A stretch of DNA of 64,000 nucleotides from Chitinophaga niastensis (GTDB lineage: Bacteria; Bacteroidota; Bacteroidia; Chitinophagales; Chitinophagaceae): contig NZ_PYAW01000001.1 in the NCBI RefSeq assembly GCF_003014755.1, positions 186,001 to 250,000 on the forward strand, in the 5' to 3' direction. Every line of letters starts with the position of its first letter. Position 1 is the stretch's first letter. Of the stretch, positions 15,822 through 24,335 are shown piece after piece. The notes beneath the pieces were generated by a model that did no database searches, was not told the DNA's origin, and saw only the letters and a program-made list of their open reading frames with translations. A program made the translations under genes and the position numbers.

Positions 15822-17669
15822 ATGCAAAAATATCTTTCGTTATTAGTACTTGCCTGTTTGCTGGCCTTTAATGCCTCTGCGCAGCAGCTGCGGCTGATTA
15901 CAGGAACCGTTAAAGACAGCCTCCGTAATGCAGGTATACCCAATGTGGTGGTACGTGTAAAAGGCACGGATTTTCTAACAGCAACGGACGCAAAAGGCAA
16001 TTTTAAGCTAAAAGTCCCTGCCGGCGCGGTTACAGTAGAAGCAATTGCTACCCATTTTAAACAAAAGGAAATTATGGTAGGTGCCTCACAAACTACGGTT
16101 CACATTACACTGAACCTGCTGCAACCATTGATAACAGACAGCGAAAAGAACCGGTATATAATGGATGACAAAAAAGGATTATCGGAGGTTGTGGTGACAG
16201 GTTATGCTGCGCCACGTATCGCTTCCGGGATTCATATAAAAGCGAGTCCCCAAAACAATACAGAAGACTATAGTCCTATTAATGAAAATATTTTTCATAC
16301 TGCCACCGATCAACCACTCAGTACATTCAGTATTGATGTAGACCGGGCCTCTTACAGTAATGTGCGCCGCTTCCTGAATAATGGACAAATGCCACCTGCA
16401 GACGCGGTAAGAGTAGAAGAGATGATCAACTATTTTGATTACCAATATAAAGCCCCTACTGGCAAGGACCCTGTGGCTATTTATACAGATATGGCAGTAT
16501 GTCCCTGGAATACTGGTCATCAGCTGGTACGCATTGCCTTAAAAAGCAAACAGGTAGATACCAAAGATCTGCCTCCTTCTAACCTGGTATTCCTGATTGA
16601 TGTTTCCGGTTCTATGGATGAAGAAAACAAGCTGCCACTGGTAAAGCGCGCGTTCAAAGTATTGATTGAACAGCTGCGTCCTCAGGATAAGGTAGCCATT
16701 GTAGTGTATGCCGGGGCTGCCGGTGTAGTACTGCCTTCTACCGGTGGCAGTGAAAAGAGCAAGATCCTGGCCGCTGTGGATGAATTGCAGGCCGGGGGCT
16801 CTACTGCGGGTGGAGAAGGCATACAGCTGGCTTATCGCATTGCCGCTGAGCATATCACAAAAAACAGCAACAACCGCGTAATACTGGCTACAGACGGTGA
16901 TTTCAACGTTGGCCCTTCCAGCGATGGAGAACTGGAACGGATTATAACGAAAGAAAGACAAAAGGGTATTTATCTCTCTGTACTGGGCTTTGGTATGGGA
17001 AATTATAAAGATAACAAGCTGGAAATACTGGCAGATAAAGGAAACGGGAACTATGCCTACATTGATAATTTTGAAGAAGCCCGCAGAACTTTTGTAACAG
17101 AATTTGGTGGCACGCTCTTCACTGTGGCTAAAGATGTAAAGCTGCAGGTGGAATTTAATCCTCAATTCGTACAGTCGTATAGGTTAGTAGGTTATGAAAA
17201 TCGCCTGTTGCAGAACGAAGACTTCAACAACGATAAAAAAGACGCCGGAGATATGGGTGTAGGCCATACCGTAACAGCGTTGTATGAGATTATACCTACC
17301 GGAAAAAATTCACCTGTCGTAAACTGGGTAGATCCGCTGAAATACCAACAGGCAAAGATCATGGGTAACCAGGCAGAAGTACTGACCGTAAAGTTGCGCT
17401 ATAAAGAACCACAGGAAGATAAAAGTCAGCTGCTGCAAAAAGTACTCCCTTACAGCCGGCAGCAGATAGAACAGGTACCGGAAGATTTCCGTATGACGGT
17501 TGCCGTGGCTGCTTTTGGCCAGCTGTTGCGCAACTCCGCTTTCAAAGGCACGGCAACCTATGAGCAGGTACTTGCCTGGGCCGGCAAAGCACGTGGAGAA
17601 GATCCGGAAGGTTATCGTGCGGAATTTATTCAGCTGGTGAAAAAGGCGAAGCTGCTGGACAAAGAGTAG
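15822..17669 (+). CDS. Exported VWA-domain protein with N-terminal carboxypeptidase-regulatory-like domain (YfbK type)
   Basis: A 615-residue secreted or periplasmic protein. I start it at the ATG at 15822, which gives a clean signal peptide ending NASAQ, rather than at the upstream in-frame TTG at 15786. Residues about 20-90 form a carboxypeptidase-regulatory-like beta sandwich (ITGTVKDSLRNAGIPNVVV). Then comes the YfbK-type N-terminal region (STFSIDVDRASYSNVRRF) and a von Willebrand A domain with an intact MIDAS motif DVSGS at residues 260-264; a YfbK-type C-terminal domain closes the protein. VWA domains bind protein ligands through a divalent metal. The partner is unknown. It is followed closely by upp, but nothing suggests a shared function. 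Confidence 0.88.
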   Translation: MQKYLSLLVLACLLAFNASAQQLRLITGTVKDSLRNAGIPNVVVRVKGTDFLTATDAKGNFKLKVPAGAVTVEAIATHFKQKEIMVGASQTTVHITLNLLQPLITDSEKNRYIMDDKKGLSEVVVTGYAAPRIASGIHIKASPQNNTEDYSPINENIFHTATDQPLSTFSIDVDRASYSNVRRFLNNGQMPPADAVRVEEMINYFDYQYKAPTGKDPVAIYTDMAVCPWNTGHQLVRIALKSKQVDTKDLPPSNLVFLIDVSGSMDEENKLPLVKRAFKVLIEQLRPQDKVAIVVYAGAAGVVLPSTGGSEKSKILAAVDELQAGGSTAGGEGIQLAYRIAAEHITKNSNNRVILATDGDFNVGPSSDGELERIITKERQKGIYLSVLGFGMGNYKDNKLEILADKGNGNYAYIDNFEEARRTFVTEFGGTLFTVAKDVKLQVEFNPQFVQSYRLVGYENRLLQNEDFNNDKKDAGDMGVGHTVTALYEIIPTGKNSPVVNWVDPLKYQQAKIMGNQAEVLTVKLRYKEPQEDKSQLLQKVLPYSRQQIEQVPEDFRMTVAVAAFGQLLRNSAFKGTATYEQVLAWAGKARGEDPEGYRAEFIQLVKKAKLLDKE

Positions 17670-17712
17670 TTACACTAATTTTCGGTAATTTGCGCACTCA
17701 AAGGGCAAGCAC

Positions 17713-18366
17713 ATGATTATCAATTTAAGTGAAACCAACTCGTTGGTGGGAGAATGGCTAAGCGAGATCAGGAATGTTGACATTCAACAGGATCGTATGC
17801 GTTTCCGGCGTAATATGGAACGACTGGGAGAAGTAGCGGCATATGAAATCAGTAAAACACTGGACTATGTAGATGCGGAAGTAACAACCCCAATGGGTAT
17901 TGCTACTTGCCGGGTACTGAAAACTCAGCCGGTACTGGCTACGATATTACGTGCCGGACTAGCGTTGCATCAGGGGCTGCTGCATTATTTTGATAAAGCC
18001 GATCATGCTTTTGTATCTGCCTATCGCAAACATAACCATGATGGTTCTTTCGATATCAGCCTGGAATACGTAAGCAGTCCTTCCATTGAGGGACAAGTAC
18101 TGATTCTTTCCGACCCCATGTTGGCTACCGGCGCTTCATTGGTGAAAACGATAGAGCACCTGGAAGAAATTGGAAAACCTGTTCATATTCACCTGGTAGT
18201 AGCTATTGCCTGTACCGTTGGAATTGAATATGTATTGCGTAACACCAAAGCTAATCTTACCATTTGGGCAGGTGATATTGATGACGAACTCACTGCAAAA
18301 GGTTACATAGTGCCGGGGCTTGGTGACGCCGGTGATCTGGCTTTTGGAAATAAATTGCAACAATAA
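17713..18366 (+). CDS. upp: Uracil phosphoribosyltransferase
   Basis: A 217-residue type I phosphoribosyltransferase making UMP from uracil and PRPP. The PRPP loop LSDPMLATGAS and the uracil-binding C-terminal segment around YIVPGLGDAGDLAFG are intact, as is TILRAGLALHQG. Pyrimidine salvage, cytoplasmic. It starts 43 bp after the VWA gene and has a strong terminator behind it. Confidence 0.96.
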   Translation: MIINLSETNSLVGEWLSEIRNVDIQQDRMRFRRNMERLGEVAAYEISKTLDYVDAEVTTPMGIATCRVLKTQPVLATILRAGLALHQGLLHYFDKADHAFVSAYRKHNHDGSFDISLEYVSSPSIEGQVLILSDPMLATGASLVKTIEHLEEIGKPVHIHLVVAIACTVGIEYVLRNTKANLTIWAGDIDDELTAKGYIVPGLGDAGDLAFGNKLQQ

Positions 18367-18383
18367 TTAACAATAATCGTTTT

Positions 18384-18438
18384 ACGAATAGCAGTGGAGT
18401 ATCTTTAAAAATGATATTCACTGCTATTCGTTTTTTTT
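18384..18438 (+). terminator. Terminator after upp
   Basis: A stem of about 18 bp (ACGAATAGCAGTG pairing with CACTGCTATTCGT, continuing with an interrupted GTATC/GATAT) is followed by eight T. It begins 18 bp after the upp stop. Confidence 0.85.
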
Positions 18439-18465
18439 GATATAATTTTTTATACATTGATTTAA

Positions 18466-18496
18466 TTTGAAATATGATTTAATTTACGTACCTTCA
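18466..18496 (+). promoter_or_regulatory. Promoter candidate for the PorP/SprF gene
   Basis: TTTG at 18466-18469 and TACCTTCA at 18489-18496 are 19 bases apart. The -7 box has two mismatches to TAnnTTTG, so this is tentative. It lies 40 nt before the start codon chosen at 18536. Confidence 0.35.
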
Positions 18497-18535
18497 CCCG
18501 TATTGCATAATACCCTATGCTTTAAGCTTTATTAT

Positions 18536-19549
18536 ATGAAAAGAGCTTTACTATTCCTGACCATATTGCTTTATTGTAATCCGTTGCGGGCACAGGATCC
18601 GCACTTTTCCCAGTTTTTTGCATCACCACTAACGCTTAACCCGGCATTTACAGGTTTATTTTCAGGCGATTATCGTTTATCAGGCAACTATCGTTCACAA
18701 TGGCGCAGCATTTCTACGCCCTTTGTAACCGGTACCGCTGCTATTGATTTCGGGATACTAAAAAATGTGATTTCCTACACGGATATCTGGGGCGTAGGTA
18801 TGATGGCGATGTATGACAGAAGCGGTGGCGGTGCGCTGACTTCCAGCTACCTTTCCTTCAGCACGGCCTACCATAAAGGATTGGACCCTGAGGGTAATCA
18901 CACACTGGCCATCGGTTTACAGGGAACAATTGTGCAGAAGAGAATTGATAACAGTAAACTACAGTTTGAAAATCAGATAGATAATAACGGATACAATCCG
19001 GCAATTCCAAGTAATGAAACATTGGTAAACCCAAAAATATCTTACTTCGATCCTAACATCGGTATTTTATATAACGGGTTAATCGGACAATCATCAAATA
19101 TTTACCTGGGCGCATCCTATTACCATATTACCCAGCCTACAGAATCGTTTATGAACCTCACGCAAAACAGGCTCAGCTATCGCTGGACTGTACATGGTGG
19201 CGGATCTGTACCGGTAAATGGGAAAGATCGGTTTCATGGCAGTGTCCTCTATATGAAACAAAGCACTGCCTCTGAGTTTACATTAGGCGGCGCTTATGGC
19301 TTCTCCCTCAGCGACGCTGATGATAATCCTACTACCTTTTACCTGGGTAGCTGGTACCGTTTGAAAGATGCGATCATTCCTTATGTTGGAATGGAAATTA
19401 AGGGCTTCCAGGTAGGTCTAACCTACGATACCAACGTATCCAGTCTGAAGCCAGCCTCCAACTACCGTGGTGGCCTGGAAATATCGCTGATCTACATTCA
19501 TACACGCAACGAAAATAATAAGTATAAAACACTCTGTCCCCGCTTCTAG
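18536..19549 (+). CDS. PorP/SprF family type IX secretion membrane protein
   Basis: A 337-residue outer-membrane protein. I start at 18536 (MKRALLFLTILLYCNPLRAQ), a clear signal peptide; a longer in-frame start at 18467 lacks one. The mature N terminus DPHFSQFFASPLTLNPAFTG is the hallmark of the PorP/SprF family, and the remainder alternates short amphipathic strands as in an outer-membrane beta barrel of about 14 strands. PorP/SprF-like proteins anchor type IX-secreted adhesins such as SprB, or belong to the secretion apparatus. Here it stands alone with no giant adhesin next to it, so it is one of the several paralogues usual in gliding Bacteroidota. Confidence 0.9.
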   Translation: MKRALLFLTILLYCNPLRAQDPHFSQFFASPLTLNPAFTGLFSGDYRLSGNYRSQWRSISTPFVTGTAAIDFGILKNVISYTDIWGVGMMAMYDRSGGGALTSSYLSFSTAYHKGLDPEGNHTLAIGLQGTIVQKRIDNSKLQFENQIDNNGYNPAIPSNETLVNPKISYFDPNIGILYNGLIGQSSNIYLGASYYHITQPTESFMNLTQNRLSYRWTVHGGGSVPVNGKDRFHGSVLYMKQSTASEFTLGGAYGFSLSDADDNPTTFYLGSWYRLKDAIIPYVGMEIKGFQVGLTYDTNVSSLKPASNYRGGLEISLIYIHTRNENNKYKTLCPRF

Positions 19550-19555
19550 GACAAT

Positions 19556-19662
19556 GATTAATATGATTTAAATGATTCGCCTGATGAGCGGAGATAAAAG
19601 CGGAATATGATCTCCGTTAGTATCTTCACTCATCAGGCGAATCATTTAAATCATATTAATCA
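19556..19662. repeat. Modular inverted repeat (ATGATT type) after the PorP/SprF gene
   Basis: Perfect arms of about 32 bp (ATTAATATGATTTAAATGAT, then TCGCCTGATGAG, and complement) flank an AT-rich centre with a small nested GGAGAT/ATCTCC pairing. The arms are built of ATGATT-like units. Both flanking genes point rightward, so it is not confined to convergent pairs. Confidence 0.8.
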
Positions 19663-19749
19663 CAGTTTAAAATAATTTTTGCCTTAGTTTCGTTGCTCTT
19701 TCATAAACAGGAACAAAAACTAATTCAGTTACACTAAAATACTCAGGCG

Positions 19750-20514
19750 TTGTTTTCATTCAGAGAAGTACTGTCGGCCATTCAGTCTTACGGAAAAGCC
19801 CACCAGTTCATAATGCAGCATAAATTGTGGAAATGGATACTGATACCCGGTGTCATATATTGCCTGTTATTTTTCACAGGGTTTTACTTTGTTTGGGGCT
19901 ACTCTGGTGATTTTGTGGAATACCTTACGAAACTGATGCATATCACGGAGTGGGTGCAGGACCTGGAAAGCAGCTGGATAAGTTTCCTTTTTATATTGGT
20001 AGCGTTTTCTGTCCGCATTGTATTTGTGTTCTGGTACTTCTCCTATTTCAAATATTTATTCCTGATTGTAGCATCACCGGTTTTTTCCTACCTGTCGGAA
20101 AAAACAGAGGCTATTCTTGAGCACAAAGATTTCCCCTTCAGCTGGTCACAGTTAGGACAGGACATACTGAGAGGGATTAAAATGTCTTGCCGCAATATTG
20201 TTTACCAGACAGCTGCCATACTGGTCATGCTACTGGTTTCTTTTATACCTGTTATTGGCTGGCTAACGCCTATGGTAGGCTTTTTCATTGAATCCTATTT
20301 TTATGGATTTTCCATGATGGACTATAGCTGTGAGCGTCACCGGTTAAATATGTCGCAGAGCATACAATTTATCCGTCAGCACCGTGGCATGGCATTGGGC
20401 AATGGAATTGTGTTTTACCTGTTTATGCTCATCCCTGTGCTGGGCTGGATGCTGGCACCTTCCTATGCTGTGATTGCGGCTACCATTGATTTACAAAATA
20501 AAAGACTGATATAA
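19750..20514 (+). CDS. EI24 domain-containing membrane protein (CysZ-like)
   Basis: A 254-residue integral membrane protein. Hydrophobic segments lie near residues 30-50, 75-110 (two close together), 150-185 and 215-245. The family motif HKLWKWILIPGVIY follows the N-terminal amphipathic helix FSFREVLSAIQSYGKAHQFI. The start is TTG at 19750; the next Met would cut into the first helix. E. coli CysZ, in the same superfamily, imports sulfate, but in Bacteroidota the function is not established. Its stop overlaps the start of the rsmI-like gene (TAATG), showing translational coupling. Confidence 0.85.
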   Translation: MFSFREVLSAIQSYGKAHQFIMQHKLWKWILIPGVIYCLLFFTGFYFVWGYSGDFVEYLTKLMHITEWVQDLESSWISFLFILVAFSVRIVFVFWYFSYFKYLFLIVASPVFSYLSEKTEAILEHKDFPFSWSQLGQDILRGIKMSCRNIVYQTAAILVMLLVSFIPVIGWLTPMVGFFIESYFYGFSMMDYSCERHRLNMSQSIQFIRQHRGMALGNGIVFYLFMLIPVLGWMLAPSYAVIAATIDLQNKRLI

Positions 20515-21224
20515 TGACTACTCCCGGCAAAGTGTACCTTGTTCCCACCGTGTTGAGCGCCGATGCCTTATTCAGCATTCCCGCATATGTTACTGCCATC
20601 GTGCAGCAACTCACTGTTTTTTATGTAGAAAACGAACGTACTGCCCGGCGCTATTTAAAAGCGTTGGATAGAAATATTAATATAGATGCCCTGCAGTTAT
20701 TGCTCATGAACGAAAACCAGCCACCGGATGTAGCACTGGCAAAAAAGCTGTTACTGGAAGGAAAGGATATTGGTATTTTGAGCGAAGCCGGATGCCCTGC
20801 CATAGCAGATCCTGGTCATCTTGTAGTGCAGGCAGCACATAGTGTAGATGCAAGAATAATTCCGATGATCGGCCCCAATTCTATGCTGCTGGCCCTGATG
20901 GCCTCCGGTATGAACGGGCAGAATTTCCAGTTCGTAGGCTATCTGCCTATTAAACCCCCGGAAAGAACAAAAATGATCAAAGAATTAGAGCTGGAATCCG
21001 AAAGGAAAAAACAAACGCAGCTTTTTATTGAAACCCCTTACCGCAATAATCAGTTATTGAAAGATATCCTGGATAACTGTAAAGACCATACGCAGGTTTG
21101 CATTGCAGCAGACATCACTGCTCCCACAGAATATATCAAAACAAAAACTGTAAAAGAGTGGAGGAAACAATTGCCGGAGCTGCATAAAAGGCCGGCGATC
21201 TTCCTGTTGTATGCAGGGCAATAA
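20514..21224 (+). CDS. rsmI: SAM-dependent methyltransferase, RsmI/tetrapyrrole methylase family
   Basis: A 236-residue class III methyltransferase. The N-terminal GKVYLVPTVLS, central LSEAGCPAIADPG and IPMIGPNSMLLALMASG are the family SAM-binding and active-site blocks. In RsmI proteins of other phyla the enzyme 2'-O-methylates C1402 of 16S rRNA. This Bacteroidota subtype is shorter than E. coli RsmI and lacks its C-terminal extension, so the substrate assignment is by family only. It overlaps the EI24 gene by one base. Confidence 0.82.
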   Translation: MTTPGKVYLVPTVLSADALFSIPAYVTAIVQQLTVFYVENERTARRYLKALDRNINIDALQLLLMNENQPPDVALAKKLLLEGKDIGILSEAGCPAIADPGHLVVQAAHSVDARIIPMIGPNSMLLALMASGMNGQNFQFVGYLPIKPPERTKMIKELELESERKKQTQLFIETPYRNNQLLKDILDNCKDHTQVCIAADITAPTEYIKTKTVKEWRKQLPELHKRPAIFLLYAGQ

Positions 21225-21303
21225 AAATTACGAATGGCGAATTACGGTTATAAGCAAAGATCACTTCAATCCGTAATTCGCAATTCGTAATTCGTAATTA
21301 TTA
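21225..21303. repeat. Modular inverted repeat (ATTACG type), convergent genes
   Basis: ATTACGAAT-type units on both sides (two to three left, four right) flank a centre CGGTTATAAGCAAAGATCAC. That centre is the reverse complement, with a few substitutions, of the centres at 30450-30521 and 42377-42448. The element fills the whole gap between rsmI and the leftward gene, reaching its stop codon at 21301. Confidence 0.8.
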
Positions 21304-21690
21304 AGGTATCACCTGCTTATTGATCTCTGTCATAGAAATAACACTATCTACAATAAACGTACTGTATCCTCTCCAGGGCAAAGCTCCCAGATACTCCTTG
21401 TAATGCAGTTCCACCGTTTTTCCGCTGGAAGTCATCAGTTGCTGTGCAATACGTTCACTGGTAACAGAAAACTGGAACTCATTAGATTGAATAGTACCCG
21501 CCGCCTGGCCCTTGTAGCCAGTCTGGATTAATTTGCCTTCGTAAGTTTTAAAGACATAACCTTTCTGCACAAAATAATTAAGTTCACCCGCCTTCACGCC
21601 TTGTCCGAAGACAAAATAGAATTTGTAGAATACTGTGCCGCCCAATATCACTAAGATGATAGCCACGACGATAAAAACAAACCGACCCAT
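21301..21690 (-). CDS. Small membrane-anchored hypothetical protein
   Basis: A 129-residue protein with one N-terminal membrane segment (VFIVVAIILVILGGTVFYKF, about residues 4-24) and a short beta-rich exposed domain (GVKAGELNYFVQKGYVFKTYEGKLIQ..., VELHYKEYLG). The pattern with GELxxFVxKGxxFKTYEG is conserved in small Bacteroidota proteins of unknown function. It is 23 bp downstream of the M28 peptidase gene and likely co-transcribed with it. Confidence 0.75.
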   Translation of the reverse strand: MGRFVFIVVAIILVILGGTVFYKFYFVFGQGVKAGELNYFVQKGYVFKTYEGKLIQTGYKGQAAGTIQSNEFQFSVTSERIAQQLMTSSGKTVELHYKEYLGALPWRGYSTFIVDSVISMTEINKQVIP

Positions 21691-21713
21691 ATTTAAATTT
21701 TAGTTGATGAAGA

Positions 21714-23087
21714 TCAGAAATTCAGATCTACAAGATAAAGGAAACCCGCCATACCAAAAGCTCCCAGTTCCAGCTCACGTTTATTTACCGCTTCAAACAC
21801 ATCATTGGCTGCGTGATGAATATCAAAATAACGTTGGGAGTCAGGAGAAAGTTCAGCCATAGGCGTGCCCAGTGCTGCATTGAGCTGTCCTACATCGGTT
21901 CCGCCACCTTCATCTTCAAAATCATATATACCATAGGGTTCAAACAAAGGCCTCCAGCTCATCATTTTAGCCTTTTTACCTGCATCCATAGTGGAAGAGA
22001 ACCCACGAGGTGTAAAGCCCCCACCATCGCTTTCCAACGCAAGGATATGTTTTTCATTGCGGGCTTTGGCTACCGCTGCATACTTGGTTCCACCACGGGT
22101 ACCATTTTCTTCATTCGCAAACAATACCACGCGTAATGTATGCTGTGGCCGGATGCCCGCGCCTTTGAATGCACGCAATACCTCAATAGACTGCACGCAA
22201 CCGGCACCATCATCATGTGCACCTTCTGCTACGTCCCAGGAATCCAGGTGGCCGCCTACGGTGATGTACTGATCCGGATATTTACTACCTCTCAGCTCAC
22301 CAATCACGTTATGTCCGATGGTATCTTTCAGCATAACACAATTTGTACGCAGGAATACTTTTGCACTCTCATCATCCTTAATACGCTGGCTCAAACGGTC
22401 TGCATCTTCCAGGCCGATAGCCACTGCAGGTATTTTGGGGTACGCACTGTCATACGCCATAGCACCGGTATGCGGGAGATTATTTGCACCATGGGACATA
22501 GAGCGCACAATTACCGCCACTGCGCCGTATTTGGCAGCGCGACTCGCACCGCGCCCACGATACATAACAGCATCGCGGTAGGAATGGAACGTTTTAACGT
22601 AAGTAGGATTAAAGTGGTAATTGTAAAAAACGATCTTTCCCTTTACCTGGTCTTTCTTAGCTTCCAGATCATCAAAGGAAGCCACTTCCAGCACTGGCGC
22701 CGTTATGCCGGCAGGACCGCTTCCTACAGAATTGCCAAGTGCCAGGATATTCAAAGGCGGCACAAAATCGCGGCGTTTGGAAATAATGCGGGCTTCTTCC
22801 TTAGCACCTCTTACCCAATGTGGCACCATGCATTCCTGCAGGTATACAGTATCCGCACCGGCAGCCTTCAAGGCTTTTACCCCCCACTGCTCCGCCTTTG
22901 GCATTTGCGGAGATCCGGCCAACCGGCCTCCTATCGTTTTTGTTAACGTTCTGAGGTTTTCATACGCGGTACTGTGTGTCAATACTTCATCAGCTAAGTG
23001 CCTTAGTACTACTGAATCCTGTTGCTGCGCTACTGCCACCACGGGCAAAGAGCAGGCAAATAAAATTGGCAAAAGGTATTTTTTCAT
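21714..23087 (-). CDS. Exported M28-family metallopeptidase with PA insert
   Basis: A 457-residue periplasmic or secreted aminopeptidase-like enzyme. The signal peptide ends VVAVAQ. A protease-associated (PA) domain occupies about residues 115-250, inserted before the M28 zinc domain. Metal-binding residues visible: His and Asp in GGHLDSWDV, Asp in HDDGAG, the Glu pair in FANEENG, Asp in LESDGGGF, and a late His in DIHHAANDVFE. The set is complete, so the protein should be active on peptides; specificity is unknown. It is divergent from bshA with a short gap. Confidence 0.9.
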   Translation of the reverse strand: MKKYLLPILFACSLPVVAVAQQQDSVVLRHLADEVLTHSTAYENLRTLTKTIGGRLAGSPQMPKAEQWGVKALKAAGADTVYLQECMVPHWVRGAKEEARIISKRRDFVPPLNILALGNSVGSGPAGITAPVLEVASFDDLEAKKDQVKGKIVFYNYHFNPTYVKTFHSYRDAVMYRGRGASRAAKYGAVAVIVRSMSHGANNLPHTGAMAYDSAYPKIPAVAIGLEDADRLSQRIKDDESAKVFLRTNCVMLKDTIGHNVIGELRGSKYPDQYITVGGHLDSWDVAEGAHDDGAGCVQSIEVLRAFKGAGIRPQHTLRVVLFANEENGTRGGTKYAAVAKARNEKHILALESDGGGFTPRGFSSTMDAGKKAKMMSWRPLFEPYGIYDFEDEGGGTDVGQLNAALGTPMAELSPDSQRYFDIHHAANDVFEAVNKRELELGAFGMAGFLYLVDLNF

Positions 23088-23165
23088 GCAGCAGGTTAAT
23101 TTTCAATAAAACTAATTAATTGACCTTGTTCTTACAAATAACAAATGGCTGAAAGCATAAAAGGT

Positions 23166-23173
23166 TACCTTTG
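23166..23173 (+). promoter_or_regulatory. -7 box candidate for bshA
   Basis: TACCTTTG matches the Bacteroidota -7 consensus and lies 22 nt before the start codon. No convincing -33 element is seen at the usual spacing. Confidence 0.4.
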
Positions 23174-23195
23174 CAGGATGCAAAAAAAATAACTC

Positions 23196-24335
23196 ATGCG
23201 CATAGGAATAGTATGTTACCCTACCTACGGTGGTAGCGGGGTACTGGCCACAGAGCTGGGGAAAGCCCTGGCAGATAAAGGTCATATGGTCCACTTTATT
23301 ACTTATCAACAGCCTGTAAGGCTTAACGCGTTTCACGCCAACATATATTATCACGAGGTACAGGTTCCCACCTATCCGCTTTTTGACTTCCCCCCCTATG
23401 AGTCTGCTCTTAGCAGCACCATGGTGGATGTGATCATTAATCAGAAGCTGGACCTGCTGCATGTGCACTATGCCATTCCACATGCATCTACCGCGTATAT
23501 GGCCAAACAGATTGTAAAAAAACATGGCAGAACGGTACCTTTTATTACCACCCTGCATGGTACAGATATCACCCTGGTAGGGAAAGATAAAACTTACGCA
23601 CCGGTGGTTACCTTCTCTATCAATGAATCAGACGCCATCACCGCTGTATCTGAAAACCTGCGGGATGAAACGTATAAATCTTTTGCGATAGAGAAAGAAA
23701 TATCAGTGATCTACAACTTCGTAGACACGCAGCGCTTCAGCCGCAGAGAGTTACCACATTTCAGAAAGGCCATTGCGCCCAATGATGAAAAAATCCTGCT
23801 GCACGTTTCTAACTTCCGTAAAGTGAAACGTGTACCTGATGTGGTAAAAATATTTGCCCGCGTACGTGAACAAATGCCCGCAAAACTATTGCTGGTAGGT
23901 GATGGACCAGACAGACCATCGATAGAATGTTTATGCAGAGAATTAGGTATTTGTGAAGATGTACGATTTGTTGGTAAACAGGAACAACTGGAAGATGTAA
24001 TGTCTATCAGTGATTTATTCCTGCTGCCATCTGAATACGAAAGTTTCGGGTTAGCTGCGCTGGAAGCAATGGCTGCACAGGTACCCGTGATATCATCCAA
24101 CGCCGGTGGCTTACCTGAAATCAATATACCAGGATTAACCGGTTATATGAGTGAGGTAGGTGACGTAGATGGTATGGCCGCTCATGCTATTAAATTACTG
24201 CAGGATGAAACGTTGCTGGCCAGCGTGCGCAAAGGCGCATGGGAACAGGCACAGCGCTTCCATATTGATAATATCATTCCTCAATACGAAGCATTATACG
24301 AAGAAGTATTGCAAAAACAGGTACAACTGCTTTAA
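23196..24335 (+). CDS. bshA: N-acetyl-alpha-D-glucosaminyl L-malate synthase BshA
   Basis: A 379-residue GT4 glycosyltransferase making GlcNAc-malate, first step of bacillithiol synthesis. The N terminus MRIGIVCYPTYGGSGVLATELG is the BshA hallmark, followed by HFITYQQPVRL and the nucleotide-sugar C-terminal domain with PSEYESFGLAALEAMA and its EX7E-type motif. Its presence indicates that the organism uses bacillithiol as a low-molecular-weight thiol; bshB and bshC are not in the window. The stop codon overlaps the stop of the convergent envC-like gene by sharing TTAA. Confidence 0.95.
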   Translation: MRIGIVCYPTYGGSGVLATELGKALADKGHMVHFITYQQPVRLNAFHANIYYHEVQVPTYPLFDFPPYESALSSTMVDVIINQKLDLLHVHYAIPHASTAYMAKQIVKKHGRTVPFITTLHGTDITLVGKDKTYAPVVTFSINESDAITAVSENLRDETYKSFAIEKEISVIYNFVDTQRFSRRELPHFRKAIAPNDEKILLHVSNFRKVKRVPDVVKIFARVREQMPAKLLLVGDGPDRPSIECLCRELGICEDVRFVGKQEQLEDVMSISDLFLLPSEYESFGLAALEAMAAQVPVISSNAGGLPEINIPGLTGYMSEVGDVDGMAAHAIKLLQDETLLASVRKGAWEQAQRFHIDNIIPQYEALYEEVLQKQVQLL

